DNA of 64,000 nt, taken from the NCBI GenBank assembly GCA_023213315.1, contig JAKCPI010000523.1, positions 1 through 64,000 on the forward strand, given 5' to 3'. The notes beneath the pieces were generated by a model. The model was not told the origin of the DNA. It saw only the letters and a list, made by a program, of their open reading frames with translations, and ran no database searches. Origin of the DNA: Euborellia annulipes. Its lineage: Eukaryota; Arthropoda; Insecta; Dermaptera; Anisolabididae. Both the position numbers and the translations under genes were made by a program. Within the stretch, counting starts at the first letter, position 1; every line of letters begins with the position of its first letter. This document shows, piece after piece, positions 20,991-31,880 of this stretch.

Positions 20991-21140
20991 ATTAGTGTCA
21001 GAACTGACATTGGGTTACTCTGAGGAGTAACTTTCATGGGAATAATACTGAGGAGGGTTCCTGTTTAATTCCTCATAAGGAGGCATCTATATATAATTGA
21101 ATAATTTTTTGCCATGAGATGGATATGAACTCGAGTGTAT
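20991..21140 (+). repeat. Repeat R3, copy 2
   Basis: The longest R3 copy. It begins TTAGTGTCAGAACTGACATT (with an internal GTCAGAACTGAC palindrome) and goes through AACTTTCATGGGAATAATAC to TTTTTTGCCATGAGATGG. It matches 50650-50785 in reverse over its whole length. Confidence 0.65.
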
Positions 21141-22289
21141 TCAAGAAAGGGATTAATGAAGATTAATTTTCATGATTATAAAATTTTTCATGGCAAACAT
21201 ATCTACTTTAACGTTGTATAGGATTTGCAAAACATCCTTTGCTTGTTTAGAAGATGATTTTCTTAGTATTGAAAGATTCCAACACTCTGGAATTGAAATA
21301 TCTACAAATTAAAAGGAGCATTCGCAAATTATTTTTTCTAGCCGATAGTCCTTATGAAAATTAAAATTATACAAAATTTTAGATAGTGTAGTTGTGTCTT
21401 TAGCATTGATCACCACCTTTCTTCTCACTCCCAAAATGTTCTCTGGATTTCTCTAATAAAATTCATTCTTCGATTTTAAAAATTTTCAGTTATATTGACA
21501 AATAGAAAAAAAATGAAATTAATTCAAAAGGTGAATGTCTATTATATGGCCTTAGGAGATGCCTTTTGCTTCATGCAACCCATTTATTTATTTTACCATA
21601 AAGTGTAATTTTTCTATTTTCCACTTATAATGATAGTGTTTAAATTCACTTTGAAAATATCAAAATTAGAAAATAGAACGCCAACTCTCTAACTGTACTT
21701 AAAAAAAAAAAAACTTATTGTTCTAAATAAATTTTGCTACGCTTTTACCAAAATGGGAATATTTTTTTATCTGACCGCAAATAACTCTTTTTACTACTAC
21801 TTTTCATCAGATTTTTATAATATAATCAAGCGTTGTATATGAATCAATGGTTGAATGGAGCTTTCGAAACAGTGAATGGTCATTGAAAGAACGGATGGAA
21901 TCCTTTCAATAAAAATAAGTCCACCTACATAATAATGAATGATTATATGGTGGAGTCGTCGAAGCGAGGCGATGTTGCCGGCGCCCCGGATACACACGGG
22001 GCGGAGTCCTTTTTTTAAAAAGGGGCGATGCACTTCCGTACCGGAAGTCCCCGAGATTGAAAAGGTCCGATGCACACGATAGGCTGATTAGCTCTGCCAT
22101 TTGAATGCATTTATGTTATTATCAATGCAAAATTAAAACAGATATACTCTATATCAATTTTTTTTTTTAATATTAATTGGATATCATAAATTATATTGTT
22201 TTTCGGTGGGAAAATTAATTTATCTAAATGTGTTTATCCCTTGTAATAGTGATAAATAAATAAATACCATTTGTTTCAATTCCAATAAC
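21141..22289. other. Intergenic with MITE scrap and GC-rich patch
   Basis: Bases 21292-21362 match one half of the MITE at 12341-12518 (GAAATATCTACAAAT and GCCGATAGTCCTTA). Bases 21950-22090 are GC-rich (GGCGCCCCGGATACACACGG) with two overlapping minus-strand frames and no recognisable product. Confidence 0.5.
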
Positions 22290-22553
22290 TTTTTTTTTTT
22301 AAACACTCACGCTTTTTTCTCATTCACACTCACACTCACACGCACAATCACACAGTCATTTCGGCAACTCAAGCCTTATAAGACTTTAAACGATAACCGT
22401 TATTGAATATATATATTTCGGGTCCAGGCATTCTTATTTAAGGCATTTGATATCCAAATTGCTTAAATAAAATCATCTGACTGCTTGCGATCCGAACCCG
22501 CGACCCTTGGTATACAAGGGCAGCACGCTAACCCCTACACCAAGCCCGAGGGC
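22290..22553 (-). repeat. SINE A, full length
   Basis: All parts are present on the minus strand: head (GCCCTCGGGCTTGGTGTAGG, B box GCGGGTTCGGATCG), palindrome, body, TG-rich tail, poly(A). No clean target duplication could be read. Confidence 0.9.
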
Positions 22554-23116
22554 ACATCTAAATTTGAGAAAGATAATAATAAAAATTTAAATATTTGTAT
22601 TAATCTTACAAAATTTATTTATCCTTGTTTGGCTAAAAAAAAAAGAAATCGATAGATTGATAGGTTTATTTATTTTTAAAAGGATTTATTACTAATAAAT
22701 TTTTTCAACGATAAGGTTATTCTTATAGGTATGTTTCTGAATATTTTGAAATTGAAATGCGATTGACATGCTTTTATAAGTAATTCTAGTCATAAACATA
22801 TCACTAGATTTTATCTATTATTTATTTATTTATTTTTTTTGTTTTAGAAAATCGACTTGAATTTATTTAAACAAATGATAAAAGCATTTAACATAAAGTG
22901 TGTATGTTTTATATCCGAATCGAGGTATATTGAATATTAATATCTTAACAAGACTATGTTTTTTGTTGGTGAGGCCAAGCGCCTCTTGGGGCTGAATCGA
23001 GGTATTTTGAATACTAATATCTTATTCAAATATATAGATCTCGAAAAATATTTAACTTTAAATTTAAAAATGATAAAATGCTACTCATAATTGGTCCCCA
23101 TTTCGAAATAATTATT
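22554..23116. other. AT-rich, nothing recognised
   Basis: Two near-copies of AATCGAGGTATNTTGAATA lie at 22919 and 22995, a short direct repeat. No gene. Confidence 0.45.
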
Positions 23117-23415
23117 CTTTTACAAGTGGCAAAGTCCGACTTCGGCGGGCTTTCCCACTTGCCAGGGGGTGTGCCCCTGGAACCCTTTGCTCGCCTTCGG
23201 CGAGCAAATGCATCAAAATTAATTTTGTTCACTGTTGGAAAATTTTAAAGTTTTAAATTTCACTTACTGTCTCAACATCCATTGTCTCTGGCCAATCAGC
23301 GAGAGAGAGTGGTAAACAGGAACATTTCGGAAGTCAGTGGCTAGCGTTTTATATAGAATAGTAGGACGTGGCTGTTGCTGATCTTTCCTATAGCGTTTTA
23401 TATTATAGTATGATG
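23117..23415 (+). repeat. Repeat X, copy 2 (longer)
   Basis: Shares ACAAGTGGCA, AAATGCATCAAA, GGCCAATCAGCG and TATAGTATGATGAT with 14389-14580. It has an additional GC-rich part with GGCGGGCTTTCCC and a CGCCTTCGGCG hairpin. The TTTATATNATAG string is repeated twice near the end. Confidence 0.55.
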
Positions 23416-23442
23416 ATTTCAAAAAAAAATTATAACCCTTTT

Positions 23443-23485
23443 ACTTTCTCTTACCTATATGTATATGTTAATATACATATTAAAT
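23443..23485 (+). repeat. F1 5' hairpin fragment
   Basis: ACTTTCTCTTACC and the AT-rich loop; the second arm is lost. Confidence 0.55.
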
Positions 23486-23766
23486 GTTCTGGAAGGTTTC
23501 CGCGAACGGATGTATGTAAAGATAAGTTTTCTCGGGTTAAGTCGCGTGGGGTGCTGAGATTTACTCGACGTTTCGGCTCTCCTTTTGGAGCCATTTTCAA
23601 GAGAGAAGGAAGTTAGGATGTAATGGTGGAGGGGGGTTGTTTACGGGGTCGCAGTCTTCCTGGTCCCCAGGTCAATTTGCTGGATGACTCAGAGGCGTGG
23701 ATTGGTCTCTGAGAGCTGGAGGAAGGTGCCTCAATCAGCCTACTCCCCAAGTCGGTGTATTGGTGG
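23486..23766 (-). mobile_element. Penelope-like/hammerhead relic region
   Basis: On the minus strand, bases 23566-23608 show TTGAAAA (two changes from CTGANGA), a good helix II (GGCTCC, AAAA loop, GGAGAGCC), then GAAACGTC and a 3-bp helix I. The flanking DNA is unusually GC-rich. The segment 23680-23757 (CTCAGAGG, GTCTCTGAG, CCTCAATC, CCCAAGTCGG) is repeated in degenerate form at 24190-24305, a tandem duplication interrupted by the hAT MITE. Probably a decayed hammerhead-bearing retroelement. Confidence 0.45.
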
Positions 23767-24166
23767 TAGGAACCGACCGAATATTCGGTTTCGGTTACGG
23801 TTTCGGCCAGTTTCGGCCAAAAATCATGGTTTCGGCCGTAGTTTCGGTTTCGGCCAAAAAGTGGCCGAACCTTTCGGCCGGCCGAAACCAGAGTCTGAAA
23901 AAATGGGATGAGACTCGCATGCAAAAAAAAATAAAAAAGGTCAAATAATTTGCTCTTGAGGGAGAAAAAAATTTTAGTCTCCCTAAAAAAAAGGTAAAAT
24001 GATTTTCACGGGAGGGAAAAAAATTCAAAAAAAAAAAAGGTAAAATGAAAAAAAATTTTTATAGGAAATACAAGTTTCGGTTTCGTTCGGTTTCGGCCGA
24101 AACTAAGGTTGAGGCCGAATATTCGGTTTCGGTTTCGGCTGAAAATCTTGTTTCGGTCGGACCCTA
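23767..24166. mobile_element. hAT-type MITE with 8-bp TSD
   Basis: Starts TAGGAACCGACCGAA and ends TTTCGGTCGGACCCTA (inverted repeat with two mismatches). The 8-bp duplication ATTGGTGG lies at 23759-23766 and 24167-24174. The interior is rich in TTTCGGCCGAAA-type motifs near both ends. An 8-bp TSD with short TIRs starting TAGG is characteristic of the hAT superfamily. No transposase; 400 bp. Confidence 0.9.
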
Positions 24167-24315
24167 ATTGGTGGTGTGTTTGGTGGGTGCCTCAGAGGTC
24201 TGGGTTTGTCTCTGAGGAATGGACAGTGGTTGGTTCTGTGTAATCGGGTTTGTGTTTGGTTTGGGTTGACTTTGGGGCCTCAATCTGCTTACTTCCCAAG
24301 TCGGGGTGTTACACA

Positions 24316-24959
24316 CATATACATATATATATATATAGAGAGAAAGTATTGGATTCATGTCAAAAATTCGATGTCGAGTTTTTGATGGGTCTTCACGTTT
24401 TGAGGTCCCCTGAATCCAAAAAAGTGGTTTTTGCGACATGGTCTGTCTGACTGTGTGTCTGTGTGTCTGGGTTCAATTTAAAGCATGAAGGAATTGAGCT
24501 AGGAGGTTGAAATTTTATATTTAAGTTAGGCACCCACCTGAGGCGTGAAAATAAGCTTTTAATCAAAATCGGCCAAAGAGTACTAGTACTTTACTGATGT
24601 ACTTTTTCAGTTTTTTTCGATTTTCTCAAAATTCGCTCCAACGATTTTGATTAAAATTCAAAAATCAATTATTTTTTAGATGCTCTTTCAAATGCATATT
24701 CTCATTTTGCTATTGAAATCTTCTGAAGACCATTTTACTCTTGTGCTTCATAGGAAAGATAGGTTGAAATGGTTGCCATGGTAACAAAATATATATATTT
24801 TCCCAAGTTTATGAATTTGACATCTTAAATTCTAATATATTGGCGGAAACTAAATATATGTCGACACAAAAATCTGGTGTGACAAGCACAGAACACAACT
24901 TTCGATTACCGAAGGTAAGAGAAAGTTGTGTGCTGTGCGCCAGTCACACCAGATTTTTT
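24316..24959 (+). repeat. F1 element, nearly full
   Basis: The first arm of the 5' hairpin is lost (it begins in ATATATATAGAGAGAAAGT). Body and 3' hairpin are complete to CCAGATTTTTT. A short GTGTGTCTGTGTGTCTGG stands for the TG tract. Confidence 0.85.
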
Positions 24960-26307
24960 AAATTTTAGATAGTGATGGGATTTGTTAAAAACTCAGTCAC
25001 CAATAGCGAAAATATTAAATAGATTTGTTAGTACTATGCAACCTTATAACAACCTTTCATGATTTTTATTTAATTAAAAACATCTTTGATTCTTTTTCTT
25101 TCATTCGTTGGTAAAAGAAGTGTTTTTTGTAAAAGTGAATGTGAAAGAAGCATTTTAACAAAAAAAAAAATTCATTTATTTAAAATCTCTTTTTGAATTC
25201 ATTAAAAAAAAAAAGAACTTTAATAATTCTATTTTTTATAAAAAAGAAAATACATCAAATTCCGTGGGTTCCATGTCTAAGATTTTTTTTTTATTTATTC
25301 AATTTACATATAATTTAAAAATAATTATAACACCTTTCAGGTGTGAAGAAAAATTTAAATTATTATATAAAAAAAAAAATGATCCCTTTTCACATTTAAA
25401 TAATAAATTTCCTTTTAAATTCATAATCATCTAATTTTCTCTAAATTTAATTCTAACACCTGAAAACATAAACAGCAATAATTTTTCATGTTCCAAATAC
25501 ATATTAAAAAAGGTGCGACCAAAAATCCCAATGAAAGTTTTTTGAAGACACCTCCATCTTCACTTTATAATTAAATATGAACTAGACGTTTGTTATTATC
25601 TAAGAATTACTATTATTAAGAGTTAGAAGTACGACGACTTAATTTTAAAGAAGGGATTAAATTAAGACCAAATTCCGTTAGATTTGAATCTCTCTGAGAT
25701 TCTAAATTGACTTGTAGTCTATAAGTATAAAAATTTTTATATTTATAATGTTTTTTTTATTTAATTAGACTGGTAATCAATCATGGAACAAAACACGTGC
25801 TTATTGAACAGTTTAATTTAAAAATAACTAATTTGAGATCAGGCATTAACCAACTAGAATAAATCTTAACTTTCTAAGACGTATAATAAAACATAATTTT
25901 TTATTAGAATTGCAATAAATAATAATTTATTCTAATAGTTTCTCTAATGTTTATATGATTAGTTAGGAGATGTATTATTTTTCTTCTTATAAATAATTTA
26001 TTTAATTATATTTATTAGTTAACGAGGAGTTCCACCCTCCTGGGCCCCTTATCTTATTAAAAAAAAATACTTATATTGAGGAGGAGAGAAATTAAAATGC
26101 AGTTAGATTCTATTTCATTAATCCCAGCCAAGCCATTCCATAGAGGCAGCCAGGATTTTTTTATCCCCCCCTCCCCCCTAATTGCTTTGGAGTATATGTT
26201 GTCCGAATATATATTGTTAATTAATTAACAATTGAATTACAATCTATAAAACATAAATTTTATTTTGTTCTCTTCCTAAAAATTCCTTTCCCTGAGCATC
26301 TATTTTT
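24960..26307. other. AT-rich, nothing recognised
   Basis: Long A and T runs, no usable frame, no repeat end. A C-run lies at 26165-26178. Confidence 0.55.
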
Positions 26308-26514
26308 ACTTTCTCTTACCCTGTATATGAAATATATATAGGGAGAAAGTATTGCAATCATGTCAAAAATTCGATGTCGAGATTTTGATGGATATACATG
26401 TTTTGAGTCCAAAAAAAGTGGGCCCCGCAAATTGGTCTGTGTGTGTGTGTGGACGTTTTTGACCATGAAGGAAATGAGCTAGGAGGTTGAAATTTTATAT
26501 TTAAGTTAGGCACC
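26308..26514 (+). repeat. F1 element, 5' third
   Basis: 5' hairpin, body with GCAATCATGTCAAAAATTCG and a shortened GTGTGTGTGTGTGG tract, ending at TTAGGCACC. The following TCGAAACGTCGGC (26531) is a hammerhead 3' half without its core partner, so another element probably joined or replaced the rest. Confidence 0.75.
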
Positions 26515-27643
26515 TTCCGAACTCTAGGACTCGAAACGTCGGCAAGCTTTTTTATTTTACCTGGCTACAGTTCCCGGGAAGGTTCACGTCAATTTCTTCT
26601 AATTATAAAATTATATTTGAATTTTGTAAAATGTGTTGCCACCCTCCCCCGGGCTCACTTGGGCTAGTGAAGTGTCTAAGTTCTTTCACAATTTTTTTTT
26701 TAATCTTTCTAAGACTCTCTTTCCCTTCTCTTTCTAAACTTCATAAAAGGAGTTATTTAATTTTTTTTTTCGATCTCTACTTCTTTCAATCGAATAATTT
26801 ATTCCCAAGCTACGCGACTGCGATAATGATTTAGCTAAATAATGTTATGTATGTATAATAATATGTATAGATGTAGCTACTTAGCTTTACTTACGTATTA
26901 TTAAAGTATTATCTTTCTATTATATAATAAGTTAATATAGAAGAGGAATCATCGTCCGAATCTTTTCCTCTCTCCCACAATTATAGTCGTCAGGATATTA
27001 TGGGGCTATTAAACTCAAAAATTTATAAAATTTCAAAGTTGCACGACTTTTAATATTTAGACCTATTAAAATTTTTTACAAAATATATTTCTATTTAAAA
27101 GAATTTTATTATATAGCCTATTATCAGTGAGACTACGTCATTGAGGTGGGGTTTTAGCACCAGGCGTCAGATTCAAGATTTGAATATGAAAATAATTATT
27201 AGAGTTCTGCCCCAGGGGCTGTTCTTTCTCAGTTAAAAGTGATTAGTTGTTCAGTCACTACAGACAGACTTTTTGTTGAGATAGATAGACCTATAGTTAC
27301 GATACACCAGAACGCGAGAGATTTGTTCCTTTCTTTGTCAGAGACCATAAGGGCAAATATCACAATAATGTAAATAACAAAAAAATTAGTAAAATAATCC
27401 ATCACCTACAGAAGAAAATTTATATTAATTTTTTTCTAGTAATGTATTTTAGTATTTTTATTACTATTAATGATACTTTACAAATGTTTTTGTTATTTTA
27501 TTGTATTAAAGTGCTGTTAGGCAATGGCAAAGCATGGCTAAATTTCGGTTTGGTGGGTGCAACGTCCCTCGGTAGCCATTGGTATTGATTATATAGTATT
27601 ATTAAAAATGCTTAAAAATATTATTTTCGCGTTTAGGGGAGTA
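26515..27643. other. AT-rich, nothing firm
   Basis: Apart from the GAAACGTCGGC scrap, no feature supported. A 67-codon frame at 26631-26834 is phenylalanine-rich from T-runs. Confidence 0.5.
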
Positions 27644-27869
27644 TAGTGAGCGCCATAATTAACTCCCCACCTGGGAGTTAGAACCTTAAGTATATGGTAA
27701 AGTAGTGAAATAATTTTAATGACCGAAAAGGTAAAATAAAATCTGATACAGATGATTTTATTTTACTTTTTCAAATTTAAAAATATTTCACTATATACCA
27801 TATAGGCCTACTATACCATATACTTAAGGCTCTAACTCCCAGGTGGGGAGTTAATTGGGGCGCTCACTG
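27644..27869. mobile_element. TA-flanked MITE (Tc1/mariner-like)
   Basis: TIRs start TAGTGAGCGCC on the left and CAGTGAGCGCC on the right (reverse complement). They continue through ACTCCCCACCTGGGAGTTAG and AAGTATATGGTA for about 70 bp. TA lies on both sides (27642-27643 and 27870-27871). The element is 226 bp with no coding part. Confidence 0.8.
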
Positions 27870-27876
27870 TAAGGGC

Positions 27877-27982
27877 TCCCCCCCCAGCAAGGATGGCTGG
27901 TCTCATGCCTCCCCCCAGCAAGGATGGCTGGTCTCATGCCCCCCCCCCAGCAAGATTGTTTGGTCTCATGCCCTCCCCCTAA
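27877..27982 (+). repeat. GC-rich minisatellite, 3 units
   Basis: Three units of about 35 bp with a C-run followed by AGCAAGGATGGCTGGTCTCA. They abut the MITE end. The C-runs vary in length, as expected for slippage. Confidence 0.85.
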
Positions 27983-28108
27983 GCCAAATTCCTTAGTTAC
28001 GCCCATGCTTAACTTAAATATCACACACTTAAAGACAGACAAAATATTTTGTGAGACCCATTTTTTGAAATGAGTGATGCTCACAAACATATTTTTCTAT
28101 TAAAAGTT

Positions 28109-28177
28109 TGACATCGAATTTTCGACACGATCGCAATACTTTCTCTCTAAATATTACTTATATAAGTAAGAGAAAGT
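28109..28177 (-). repeat. F1 5' end fragment
   Basis: Minus-strand F1 start: hairpin arms AGAGAAAGT and ACTTTCTCT with an AT loop, and ATTGCGATCG...TCGATGTC of the body. Confidence 0.7.
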
Positions 28178-29245
28178 AATAGCTAAACAAAAATCGGATT
28201 TTTTGTTTTCCACTTGTTAATATAATTACAGAGTCGGTAAACGAAATTAATGATTTGGAAAATAAGGGACGTTTCTAATATTTTTACTAAAATCACTCAG
28301 GCAAAAAATGAAGGCATTATTTTTTACTTTTTTATTATTATTAATGAGAAAAAATATTTTATGAAAAAAAAAACAAAAAAACAAAGGAAGGATATGATGA
28401 TTGGTTAGACGTATAACGGAAACATGTTTATCTAAGCATCCTAATTGATTACCGATTTTCATAGGACCAAATATGAAAATCAATTTTTTAGCTCATCCGT
28501 TATAAATAATACTAAAATTAATTTCTTCTTTGAACTTTTATTCTATAAACATTTATTTGAATTTCAATTTTCTCTAGCTGTGATTTATTTATTTTCATTT
28601 CCAAATATGGCTGAGGGGAAAAAATAAACATTTTTCAAATAGATTATAACCGGCTTCATTATATCATCAAAGTCGTAGTTAAATAAAAAAAAAAATTACA
28701 AAAGATAATGAAAGAAAGAGTAAAAATATAAATTGATTGACTAATAAGCAATAAATTTTAATCATAGTAAGATATTTACTAATAAACTAAAACAAATAAG
28801 GTAATGAAAAATTAAATTTCTGTCTCTTTCAATTACAAAGACATGCTTACAGTGAAATTTAAATTATTATTATTATTTATGCATTCTTTTATAGACGATC
28901 TAAATGTGGTTAAAAGGTCAGAAAAGATAATCACACAGAATCTTAAATACTATAATGATTTGCTGAAAATAGTCGTTAAGGTTTACGACCCAAGACGAGA
29001 CCACCCAGCGAAATTTTTAGAGAAATCGAGAATAATTAATTATATTTAAATATTAAAATAATGGAAATTTAAATAAAGAATTAATGTGCGATTTGTGGCT
29101 TTCTCCTTTTAAATAGTTTTTAATTGGTCCATTTGGGAAAGAATGCTTGTTCTTCCGTCCCTTTGTAATTTTCCTCTTTGACTTGTTTTTTTTTTCTTTA
29201 TAAAGTATTTTATATGCTATCAATGAGAATTGATATTTAAATATA
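28178..29245. other. AT-rich; one short open frame of doubtful value
   Basis: A 68-codon + frame at 28843-29049 includes LNVVKRSEKIITQ and YDPRRDHPAKFLEKS. It is the least simple-sequence frame here but has no recognisable family. Nothing else is seen. Confidence 0.35.
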
Positions 29246-29620
29246 TCTGGTGTGACTGGTCGCACAGCACACAACTTTCTCTTACCTTCGGTAATCGAAA
29301 GTTGTCATCTGTACTTGTCACACCAGATTTTTTGTGTCGACATATATTTAGTTTTCGACAGTATGGTACATTCTATTATCAAGTTATAAGTATGGGAGAA
29401 TATTTATGTTTTGTTATCATGGCAACCATTTCTCCTATCTTTTCTATGGAGTACAAGAGTAAAGTGGTCTTCAGAAGATTTCAATGGCAAAATTAGAATA
29501 TACATTTTAAAGAGCATCTAAAAAATAATTGATTTTTGAATTTTAATCAAAATCGTTGGAGCGAATTTTGAGAAAATCGAAAAAAACTGAGAAAATGAAG
29601 TAAAATACTAGTACTCTTTG

Positions 29621-29917
29621 ACAGAAACAGGTATGTAGGCAGCCAGTAAAGAATAAAAACTTTATTTAAATATCGTCGACGTTTCGGGAACGCATCGCTC
29701 TCATCTTCAGGACGATAAATTGTTAATGTTGTTTAGATTGATACATGTAGGTCATACAAAATTATAATATCTAAACAACAATAACAATTTAAAAAGATGG
29801 GAGCGATGCGTTCTCGATACGTCGACGATATTTAAATAAAATTTTTATTCTTTCCTGACTGCCTACATCTACCTGTTCCTGTTGATTATCACTCAGCCAT
29901 TAATTTTTTTTTATTTT
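29621..29917. mobile_element. Palindromic hammerhead element with 13-bp TSD
   Basis: A 297-bp insertion bounded by CTAGTACTCTTTG at 29608-29620 and 29918-29930. Other F1 copies show one uninterrupted CTAGTACTCTTTGG here. The arms are inverted: AATAAAAACTTTATTTAAAT, CGTCGACG, GCATCGCTC on the left, mirrored on the right. The left arm carries a minus-strand hammerhead; the right arm carries a + strand relic (GAAGATGGGAGCGATGCGTT, then GATACGTCGACGAT) with its GAAA changed to GATA. A 13-bp TSD points to retrotransposition, probably by a Penelope-like element. Confidence 0.8.
29671..29717 (-). ncRNA. Hammerhead ribozyme motif
   Basis: Minus strand, 5' to 3': helix I strand TATCGTC, core CTGAAGA, one extra T, helix II GAGA/TCCC (one mismatch; GGGA in the other arm), GAAA, C, GTC, then GACGATA, which closes helix I with 7 perfect pairs. 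All invariant core bases are present. Helix III is only AC/GT, as in hammerheads of Penelope-like elements, which are thought to act best as dimers. The predicted cut is after the C complementary to 29678. Confidence 0.7.
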
Positions 29918-30194
29918 CTAGTACTCTTTGGCTGATTTTATTCAAAAGCTTCGAGTTACGTCTCAGGGGAGTGTCTAACTTAAATATAAAATTTCAATCT
30001 CTTAGCTCTTTACGTTCTTGAGATATTTTGTTCACATACAGACAGACAGACCATGTTTGAAAAAAATAAACACTTTTTTGGACTCAGAGGACCTAAAAAC
30101 GTGTATATTCATGAAAATCTCGACATCGATTTTTTGACATGAATCCAATACTTTCTCTCTCTATATATTAACATTTATAGAGGTAAGAGAAAGT

Positions 30195-30772
30195 AAAAAC
30201 TATAAATAGGTAATTTTATTTACCTTATCTAATCTACTCTTTATATATTAGTTTTTTACTCGATTTGTAATCTTATGTTTCAGGGACATAAGAATAAGGG
30301 GATTTAGCACGTAGGTTTATAGCAAATATATTGATATTTCCAGCATTTAGGGAAGGCTAAAATATTTTTTTTTTTTTTTTTTAGAGAATTGCGACAATTT
30401 TTCTTAGTCTTTTTGTCAAAATGTTATTTGAATCTTCGCTAAATTTACAGAATTTTTGATTTTTCTAAGGGAAAAATTAGATTAGCCTATTTTTATCAAA
30501 TTAACTGTGTTTTTGCTAATTACCGCTTGTTGTGGAATGCTTCTCTCTTTATATAAATATAATTATGAAAACGGAAGTCTTAAGATCAACATTCTAGGTT
30601 TTGAGTTAATCTTTAAGTTTTTTGAGGATGATCCTAAATTAGAACCGAAATGTCGCCCTAGTTTTTGTTGAATAATTTTAGCTTTAAGTGCTCCGTTAGT
30701 TCTTTCATTTTTTCTACATAATCTGACTGATCTTTAGTCTATTTTTTCCAACACCTGATATTCATATTCAAA
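30195..30772. other. AT-rich with degenerate hammerhead-like segment
   Basis: Bases 30625-30665 read TTGAGGATGATCC, then ACCGAAATGTCGCCC, in hammerhead order but with base changes and no good helix II. Otherwise plain AT-rich. Confidence 0.35.
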
Positions 30773-31880
30773 TAAACTTATTAACTTATTTTATTTTGTT
30801 TATTTATACCAAATAATTCACCATAGTAGAACGAATTATACATGTTCATACAATTTCAGAAAAGTTTTAATAAAAGCCCCTTGGGTAGAAAATTTTCCAA
30901 CCAAGGGTCTCGAGCCCTGCGGGAATTAATCAGAAAAATGTATTATATGCCAATATTTGGCCAATAACGTCAGGTCAAAATGGCAAAAGCCTCTGTACTT
31001 TGAAGTAGAGATAATACTATTTAAATGGCTAAAAATTAAATAATTATGATACGAAACTCATCAAGTTTATAAGTTTAGATTTCTTGCAATAAAATTGACG
31101 CCAATTTATTGCAAATTTGTTCCAAAATAGAAATTAACTTTTGTAAATATTCTCTTCTAGTTGAATTGAATAATTTAAATAACCATCAGCAAATGAATCA
31201 TCAAATTTTTAACATTTAATTAATTAATGATTAATCATAATTAAAAAAAAAAAAATCAGCGAACTCATACCTTCATCAAATCATCTCTTTATATAAATAT
31301 ACAATTATAATGATTTGGTGTTTTTTTTTAAATATGACAACCATATGGGACTAAAAAAATTTAAATAGTCTTTGAATAAAAGACGCCTTTTGTTTAGATT
31401 CGATGAATAATTAATTACACGCATAAGAATCCTCTAATGTTTCAGAAACGTTATTCTCTCATCTGTTTGTTTGCTTTTAACATACTATTTATTAATCGAC
31501 ACGCTATATTACAATCTATAGATGTATTTTTTATCAAACATCATCTTAAAAGGCTCATTTGAATATGCCATATTGAGCCCAAACAAGAATGCTTTTTAGA
31601 TTTTCTTCTTATAAAATTTAATTCTAAATGAAAAGAATAAATCAAATATTAAAATTAACTGGCAGCTCCTTGTTTAAGATTCTTATTTATTTATTATTTC
31701 CATCTAAGAAAGAGCGGATGTTTTACAATACTATCATTGAGCCCCCATGATTTTTTTTAAATCTATTTTCTCATTAATATTTTTATACATTTTAGTACAG
31801 TGATTAAACTTATTAACTTATTTTATTTCATTTATTTATACCATGGAGTTCAACATTGTAGAACGAATTACTCATGTTAA
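30773..31880. repeat. 75-bp direct repeat pair, 1 kb apart
   Basis: AAACTTATTAACTTATTTTA, TTTATTTATACCA and GTAGAACGAATTA occur at 30773-30846 and again at 31806-31880 in the same orientation. They could be ends of an LTR-like or other element, but the DNA between them has no frame and no known motif. The interval is otherwise AT-rich. Confidence 0.45.

Larger units (their letters stand above)
29246..30194 (-). repeat. F1 element, full copy, interrupted
   Basis: Minus-strand F1 from its 3' hairpin (TCTGGTGTGACTGG at the left edge) to its 5' hairpin (GGTAAGAGAAAGT at the right edge). It is split by the hammerhead palindrome at 29621-29917, with CTAGTACTCTTTG duplicated. It belongs to the subfamily whose TG tract is replaced by the ATATTTTGTTCACA spacer. 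Confidence 0.88.

Noticed and set aside
23613..23924. 103-codon and overlapping frames on both strands
   Set aside because: They cross the left end of the hAT MITE and its TTTCGG-rich subterminal repeats; composition explains the lack of stops.
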